In this document: positions 59,415-64,000 of the stretch, piece after piece
Position numbering within the stretch: the stretch's first letter is position 1
Layout: every line of letters starts with the position of its first letter
Made by a program: the position numbers and the translations under genes
From: DASTPP01 sp035762175
Lineage (GTDB): Bacteria > Myxococcota_A > Polyangia > Polyangiales > Polyangiaceae
DNA: 64,000 nt
Direction of reading: 5' to 3'
NCBI GenBank assembly: GCA_035762175.1
Contig: DASTPP010000068.1
Location: 1-64,000 of the forward strand
The notes under the pieces: model-generated
The model's database searches: none
Told to the model about the DNA's origin: nothing
Seen by the model: the letters and a program-made list of their open reading frames with translations, nothing else

Positions 59415-60320
59415 ATGCCCCGATTTCTACGATTCGCTCTTCCTTGCTCGTTGCTTCTTGTCGGCCTCCCGGCTTCGGCCCAAGAGGCGCCCGCGCCGAG
59501 CGCCGCCCCGGCCACGGCGCCCAACGCCGCGCCGACGGCGGCGCCCCCCGGCGGCTGGGTCGATCCCGCGCCGGCGCCTCCCGAGCGCGCGCCCGCGCTC
59601 ATCCCGCCCGCGCCCGCGCCCGAGCCGGCGCCCGCGACGCCGGCGTCGGCCCCGCCGCCAGGCGCCCCGGCGCGCGGCGTGCCGGCGGGGTTCGTGCCCC
59701 GCCCGGCGGGCTTCGATTCGGGCCTGCCCCAGCCCCCCGCCGCGCCTTCGACGCGGGTGTTCCTGGGGGCGAACGTCGGCTGGGCGGGCGGGCGCTTCAC
59801 GCACCCGAAGCTGGTCGGCAGCGGCTTCAGCGGCCCGGCGCTCGGCGCGCACGTGGGCGTCTCGCTCACGCGCGCCATCGCCGTCGGGCTCGACTTCACC
59901 GCGTACCGCACCACGATCGAGCATATCGGCGACGGCAAGTACGGTTACAAGGCCGACGACAACGGGCGCTACGTCAACGGCGTCCGCGTGACGGCCGGGT
60001 GCCAGACCTGCGACCGGCCCCAGTCCGGGGCCGGCTACCCCGGCGAGGGCCCGCTGAACGTGCTGACCTTGGGGCCGCGGCTGCAGTTCGCGCCCGACCC
60101 GGCGCGCGGCTTCTTCGCCACGGTCAGCACGGGCGTCACCTTCCTCGAGGCCATCATCGCCAACCGCACGGGCGCGGCCTTCGGGGCGCGCGGCGGCTAC
60201 CGCCTCGGCATCAGCGAGCAGGTGGGGGTGGCGCTCGAGGTGGGGGGCACGGCGCACCGCTTCTCGGGCGCGACGTCGGCCTTCGGCTTCGGCGGCCTGC
60301 AGCTGCAGATGCGGCTCTAG
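59415..60320 (+). CDS. Secreted outer-membrane beta-barrel protein, paralogue 2
   Basis: The 301-aa protein has a signal peptide (RFLRFALPCSLLLVGLPA, cleavage after SAQ), a very Pro/Ala-rich linker and a barrel region parallel to paralogue 1. RVFLGANVGWAGGRFTHPKL, VGLDFTAYRTTIEHIGDGKY, GARGGYRLGISEQVGVALEV and the terminal AFGFGGLQLQMRL align motif for motif. The Cys pair (TAGCQTC) is also kept. The DNA encoding LNVLTLGPRLQF is identical between the paralogues over about 39 bases although surrounding sequence has diverged. ATG 59415 is the start. Function is unknown; the linker resembles a periplasm-spanning segment. Confidence 0.75.
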   Translation: MPRFLRFALPCSLLLVGLPASAQEAPAPSAAPATAPNAAPTAAPPGGWVDPAPAPPERAPALIPPAPAPEPAPATPASAPPPGAPARGVPAGFVPRPAGFDSGLPQPPAAPSTRVFLGANVGWAGGRFTHPKLVGSGFSGPALGAHVGVSLTRAIAVGLDFTAYRTTIEHIGDGKYGYKADDNGRYVNGVRVTAGCQTCDRPQSGAGYPGEGPLNVLTLGPRLQFAPDPARGFFATVSTGVTFLEAIIANRTGAAFGARGGYRLGISEQVGVALEVGGTAHRFSGATSAFGFGGLQLQMRL

Positions 60321-60349
60321 CGACGCCCCGCGGCCCGGGGGGGGCGGGG

Positions 60350-60365
60350 GCGGCGCGCCGCTTTT
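60350..60365 (+). terminator. Weak hairpin plus T-run after paralogue 2
   Basis: A 12-bp palindrome GCGGCGCGCCGC is followed directly by TTTT, 29 bp after the stop codon at 60320. With a usable loop the stem is only about 4 bp, so it would be a weak intrinsic terminator. Confidence 0.3.
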
Positions 60366-60444
60366 GCCCCGGGCGGCGCGGGTGCTAGGGTGACGGCCCC
60401 GTGGGGGCGCGCCGCGCCGGCGGCGCGCGCCCCGGGCGACCGCG

Positions 60445-62640
<2,196 letters not shown>

Positions 62641-62672
62641 CGCCCGGGCCCGAGAAGAACGGAGATCGACCG

Positions 62673-63323
62673 ATGCGTCTTCCGCCACGAGCCCTTCAAC
62701 TGATCGCGGCCCTCGCCCTCGGCGCCTGCGGGCGCGCCCCCGAAGGGCACGCCCCCGCGCCCGGGGGGGGCCCGGCCGCCCCGGCGACGAGCGCCGCCGC
62801 GCCGGGCCCGGCCGCCGCCGCGCGCCCCGCCGCGGGCGCGCTCATCGACCACCAGGTGCAGACGCTCGAGGGCGAGACGGTGTCGCTCGCGTCGTACCGC
62901 GGCAAGGCCCTGCTGGTCGTCAACACCGCGTCCGAGTGCGGCTACACGCCGCAGTACGCCGGCCTCGAGCAGCTCTACGAGCGCTACAAGGACCGCGGGC
63001 TCGTCGTGCTGGGCTTCCCCTCGAACGACTTCGGCGGCCAGGAGCCCGGCTCGCACCAGCAGATCCGCGCGTTCTGCCAGAAGAACTACGGCGTCACCTT
63101 CCCGCTCTTCGCGAAGGTGCACGCCAAGGGGCCCGAGAAGGCCCCGGTCTTCGCGACGCTCACCGAGGCGACGCCGCCCGGCATCGCCGGCGAGATCAAG
63201 TGGAACTTCACCAAGTTCCTCGTCGACCCGCAGGGCCGGCCCGTCGCCCGCTTCGAGTCGAAGGTCGAGCCGCTCTCGCCCGAGCTCGTCGCCGCGGTCG
63301 AGCGCGTGCTGCCCCCCCGCTGA
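62673..63323 (+). CDS. Glutathione-peroxidase-family lipoprotein
   Basis: The 216-aa protein has a signal peptide ending in a lipobox (ALALGAC), an Ala/Pro-rich linker and a GPx domain. Its peroxidatic Cys is in VVNTASECGYTPQYAGLEQL, its Gln in FPSNDFGGQEPG and its Trp/Asn in KWNFTKFLVD, the complete catalytic set in Cys form. It reduces peroxides outside the cytoplasm, probably with thioredoxin-like electron donors rather than glutathione. ATG 62673 has GGAGA 8-12 nt upstream. It follows otsBA with 32 bp between and is convergent with the thioredoxin-like gene. Confidence 0.92.
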   Translation: MRLPPRALQLIAALALGACGRAPEGHAPAPGGGPAAPATSAAAPGPAAAARPAAGALIDHQVQTLEGETVSLASYRGKALLVVNTASECGYTPQYAGLEQLYERYKDRGLVVLGFPSNDFGGQEPGSHQQIRAFCQKNYGVTFPLFAKVHAKGPEKAPVFATLTEATPPGIAGEIKWNFTKFLVDPQGRPVARFESKVEPLSPELVAAVERVLPPR

Positions 63324-63354
63324 GCGCGCGCCCCCCGGCCGGGGCCGGCGGCGC

Positions 63355-63999
63355 TCAGTTCGCGTACTTGACGGTGCAGCCGTAGGCCTTCACGTCGGGG
63401 TTCGCGACGGGCCGGCCGGCGGCGAGGTCGGCGAGCGCCGCCTCGACGTAGTTGACGAAGCGGTCGCCGCGCGGGTCGCCGTCGGGCGCGTTGTCGATGG
63501 CGCCGCGGTACACGAGCGTGCCGGACGGGTCGACGACGTACATGTGCGGGGTGTTGGTGGCGCCGTAGAGGCGGCCGACCTCGCCCGACTCGTCGAGCAG
63601 GATCGGGTGCGCCAGGCCGAAGCGCTGCTTGCCCTCGCGGTTGACGGCGGCGCCGTGGCCCTGCTTGCCGGGGGCGCCCGAGTTGATGGCGAGCCAGACG
63701 ACGCCCTTCTCCGCGACCTTCTTGGCCATGTCCTTGAGGGGGCCGTCGCCGTGGTTCTTCTTGACGAAGGGGCACTCGGGGTTGAACCACTCGAGCACCA
63801 CGGTCTTGCCGCGGAAGTCGCTCAGCTTGACGTCCTTGCCGTCGAGGTCTTTGAGGGCGAACTCGGGCGCCTTCTGCCCGAGCGCCGCGGGCCCCTTCGC
63901 CGCCTCGCCCGGGGCGGCCGCGGCCTTCGGCGCCGCCTTCGCCCCCTCGGCGGCGGCGCCGCCCTCGGCCGGCGCGGGCGCCGGCGTGCCCGGAGAACT
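63355..63999 (-). CDS. Peroxiredoxin-like / thioredoxin-fold protein, 5' partial
   Basis: The frame is open to the right edge, so the N-terminus is missing. The visible ~214 residues begin with an Ala/Pro/Gly-rich linker and then a redoxin domain: LGQKAPEFALKDLDGKDVKL, LEWFNPECPFVKKNH with a single-Cys CPFVK active site, GVVWLAINSGAPGK, VNREGKQRFGLAHPILLDES, ATNTPHMYVVDPSG and a C-terminal AYGCTVKYAN with the likely resolving Cys. CPFVK-type members of the AhpC/TSA-redoxin group are typically secreted in Myxococcota. The linker suggests a lipoprotein or anchored form whose signal lies beyond the window. It is convergent with the GPx gene, hinting at a peroxide-defence pair. Confidence 0.85.
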   Translation of the reverse strand, partial: SSPGTPAPAPAEGGAAAEGAKAAPKAAAAPGEAAKGPAALGQKAPEFALKDLDGKDVKLSDFRGKTVVLEWFNPECPFVKKNHGDGPLKDMAKKVAEKGVVWLAINSGAPGKQGHGAAVNREGKQRFGLAHPILLDESGEVGRLYGATNTPHMYVVDPSGTLVYRGAIDNAPDGDPRGDRFVNYVEAALADLAAGRPVANPDVKAYGCTVKYAN

Positions 64000-64000
64000 G

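Noticed and set aside
63324..63354. Intrinsic terminator between GPx and the peroxiredoxin-like gene
   Set aside because: The gap contains a GC-rich palindromic stretch but no T-run on either strand.

Overview
The window is very GC-rich, densely coded DNA with third-position G/C saturation. It looks like a chromosomal segment of a Myxococcota (deltaproteobacterial) genome. The evidence is two large Ser/Thr protein kinases of myxobacterial architecture (one with an AAA-type ATPase and helical repeats, one with TPRs), a DUF1588/DUF1501/c-type-cytochrome lipoprotein cluster, many short Ala/Pro-rich lipoproteins, a formylglycine-generating-enzyme-like lipoprotein, paralogous secreted beta-barrels and an oversized isoleucyl-tRNA synthetase with a lineage-type insertion. 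No rRNA, tRNA, phage, transposase or CRISPR-Cas gene was recognised. The taxonomic assignment is inference.

Layout. 1-8.9 kb: tail of a carotenoid-oxygenase-like gene, kinase 1, a YprB-like nuclease, a TolC-family protein and a TPR protein. 8.9-15.3 kb: DEAD-box RNA helicase with a long charged tail, a small membrane protein, a receiver-domain protein, a 91-aa acidic protein and a secreted protein built of aromatic beta repeats. 15.4-24.0 kb: ruvX-mltG, a class-V aminotransferase, a divergent chorismate-binding enzyme, kinase 2 and a lipoprotein. 24.3-35.3 kb: ileS coupled to a Deg-like protease, an M15 peptidase lipoprotein, a DUF962 protein, an FGE-like lipoprotein, an orphan ParB-like protein and a polytopic membrane protein. 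35.3-39.0 kb: aminopeptidase P and pdxH lie between two inverted copies of a ~262-bp hairpin-bounded repeat; pdxH is preceded by a 42-43-bp periodic array of dyad-symmetric sites. 39.0-46.0 kb: the DUF1588/DUF1501/CxxCH cluster, a GNAT protein, a VOC protein and an AraC regulator. 46.2-50.3 kb: a dicarboxylate-type symporter, an acyl-CoA dehydrogenase and an F420-type reductase. 50.3-57.2 kb: a McrBC-type restriction pair behind a two-gene membrane/AMMECR1-like unit. 57.4-64 kb: a small secreted protein, two paralogous beta-barrels, fused trehalose-6-phosphate synthase/phosphatase, a glutathione peroxidase lipoprotein and a partial peroxiredoxin-like gene.

Functionally this is mostly scattered housekeeping (ileS, ruvX, mltG, pdxH, otsBA), envelope/lipoprotein functions and signalling. 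McrBC is the one clear defence module.

Three sequence-level patterns recur. (1) Short tandem repeats of 28-65 bp repeatedly sit directly at or just after stop codons. (2) A TANNNT element lies 6-11 nt upstream of several start codons that lack a Shine-Dalgarno site, suggesting leaderless transcripts. (3) The pepP-pdxH interval combines a phased palindrome array with flanking inverted structured repeats. Patterns 1 and 3 are the least explained features of the window.
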